Origin: Campylobacteraceae bacterium
Lineage (GTDB): Bacteria > Campylobacterota > Campylobacteria > Campylobacterales > Sulfurovaceae
Assembly (NCBI GenBank): GCA_027063325.1
Contig: JAMOSA010000279.1
Span: 1-5,985, forward strand
DNA: 5,985 bases
Direction of reading: 5' to 3'
The translations under genes and the position numbers were made by a program. Below are positions 5,340 through 5,985 of this stretch, in pieces. The notes under the pieces were generated by a model, which saw only the letters and a list, made by a program, of their open reading frames with translations, was not told where the DNA came from and did no database searches. Position 1 is the stretch's first letter, and every line of letters begins with the position of its first letter.

Positions 5340-5372
5340 TTGAAAAAAATTAATGTCTAAAAGGAATACTCG

Positions 5373-5861
5373 ATGCAAAAAGAGCCTATGTTACAAGAGA
5401 CTTATGAGAGATTATCCAAAGAGTTAGAGCATCTTAAAAATTTTGAGAGAGCAAATATTGCCAAAATTATAGATGAAGCTAGGGCTTTGGGGGATTTGAA
5501 AGAGAATGCTGAGTATCATGCAGCCAAAGAGAAGCAAGGTCATATGGAAGCTAGGATAGTTGAACTTACAGATTTAATCGCAAGAGCTCAAGTTATAGAT
5601 CCATCTAAATTGGCTCATCAAAGAGTCAGTTTTGGCTCTACTGTAGTACTTACTGACCATGATACAGATGAAGAGGTTACTTATATAATAGTAGGCGGAC
5701 AAGAATCTAATCCCTCAAAAGGTCTTATATCTATCAATTCACCAATGGCAAAAGCACTTTTAGGTAAAGAGGAGGGTGAAGAGGTTACTATAAATTTGCC
5801 AAGTGGTACAAAAAGTTTTGATATAGAAGAGATTACATATAAACCAATACCGTTAGATTAA
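5373..5861 (+). CDS. greA: Transcription elongation factor GreA
   Basis: GreA enters the RNA polymerase secondary channel and stimulates cleavage of the 3' end of RNA in backtracked complexes, letting transcription resume. The 162-residue product compares with 158 in E. coli. The N-terminal coiled coil (about 8-75) carries the tip sequence EARALGDLKENAEYHAAKE; Asp41 and Glu44 are the conserved acidic pair that coordinates the catalytic metal. The C-terminal FKBP-like domain contains ISINSPMAKALLGKEEGEEV (119-138), the second family signature. The start MQKEPM aligns with MQAIPM of E. coli GreA, and AAGGA (5361-5365) lies 7 nt upstream of the ATG; the ATG at 5388 is therefore internal. The conserved GDLKENAEYH tip favours GreA over GreB. 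argC begins 15 nt after the stop, suggesting co-transcription. Confidence 0.97.
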   Translation: MQKEPMLQETYERLSKELEHLKNFERANIAKIIDEARALGDLKENAEYHAAKEKQGHMEARIVELTDLIARAQVIDPSKLAHQRVSFGSTVVLTDHDTDEEVTYIIVGGQESNPSKGLISINSPMAKALLGKEEGEEVTINLPSGTKSFDIEEITYKPIPLD

Positions 5862-5876
5862 TAAAGGTAATTAGTA

Positions 5877-5985
5877 ATGATAAAAGTAGGTGTAGTAGGA
5901 GCTAGTGGATATACAGGGTTAGAGCTTATCAAGATGCTCTTAAATCACCCATATTTCAAGCTTGTATATTTGGGTACGAGTGAGG
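5877..5985 (+). CDS. argC: N-acetyl-gamma-glutamyl-phosphate reductase, N-terminal part
   Basis: Partial gene: 36 codons are present and the rest lies beyond the right edge. The enzyme makes N-acetylglutamate semialdehyde from N-acetylglutamyl phosphate with NADPH, the third step of arginine biosynthesis, in the cytoplasm. The opening MIKVGVVGASGYTGLELIK is the ArgC form of the Rossmann nucleotide-binding strand-loop-helix, with GASGYTG at residues 8-14, followed by MLLNHPYFKLVYLGTSE. The catalytic cysteine is outside the window. ATG 5877-5879 is preceded by AAAGG (5863-5867) with a 9-nt spacer. It lies 15 nt after greA with no terminator between, so it is probably read from the greA promoter, although the two have no functional link. 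The related aspartate-semialdehyde dehydrogenase begins differently, so ArgC is favoured. Confidence 0.9.
   Translation, partial: MIKVGVVGASGYTGLELIKMLLNHPYFKLVYLGTSE

Overview
The window looks like chromosomal DNA of a Campylobacterota (epsilonproteobacterial) species, most likely a free-living sulfur- or hydrogen-oxidising relative of Sulfurovum or Sulfurimonas. The grounds are the AT-rich sequence, the wording of the EF-P, L13, S9, Mfd and GreA proteins, and promoters that show a good -10 box with no recognisable -35. This is a judgement from protein and promoter style; no search was run.

Layout. Positions 1-685 (minus strand) hold efp, encoding elongation factor P, followed closely by the start of a DJ-1/PfpI-family gene that runs off the left edge. 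A divergent promoter region (686-903) separates them from the ribosomal protein operon rplM-rpsI (904-1720, plus strand), which ends in a hairpin terminator at 1735-1752. Positions 1721-2279 hold no convincing protein gene. Positions 2280-5255 (minus) encode Mfd, the transcription-repair coupling factor. A second divergent promoter region (5256-5372) leads into greA (5373-5861, plus), followed after 15 nt by the start of argC, which runs off the right edge.

The unusual part is 1843-2183. It holds a well-formed c-di-GMP-I (GEMM-I) riboswitch aptamer with the GNRA-capped P2, the P3 hairpin, the ligand-contact positions and a compensatory base-pair swap in the core. An extended -10 box sits so that transcription would begin at the first base of the aptamer. 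No gene follows on that strand: the next gene is mfd, convergent. Instead the next 240 nt can be folded into a chain of hairpins, including a 14-bp long-range helix whose loop is G-poor and carries repeated CUCCC motifs. The best reading is a c-di-GMP-sensing noncoding RNA, either a sponge like Bdellovibrio merRNA or a ligand-controlled antisense RNA. The aptamer call is strong. The function of the tail is inference.

The protein genes are housekeeping. Three act on stalled machines: EF-P on ribosomes at polyproline, Mfd on RNA polymerase at lesions, and GreA on backtracked polymerase. mfd and greA share one intergenic region. L13 and S9 are ribosomal subunit proteins, and ArgC belongs to arginine biosynthesis.
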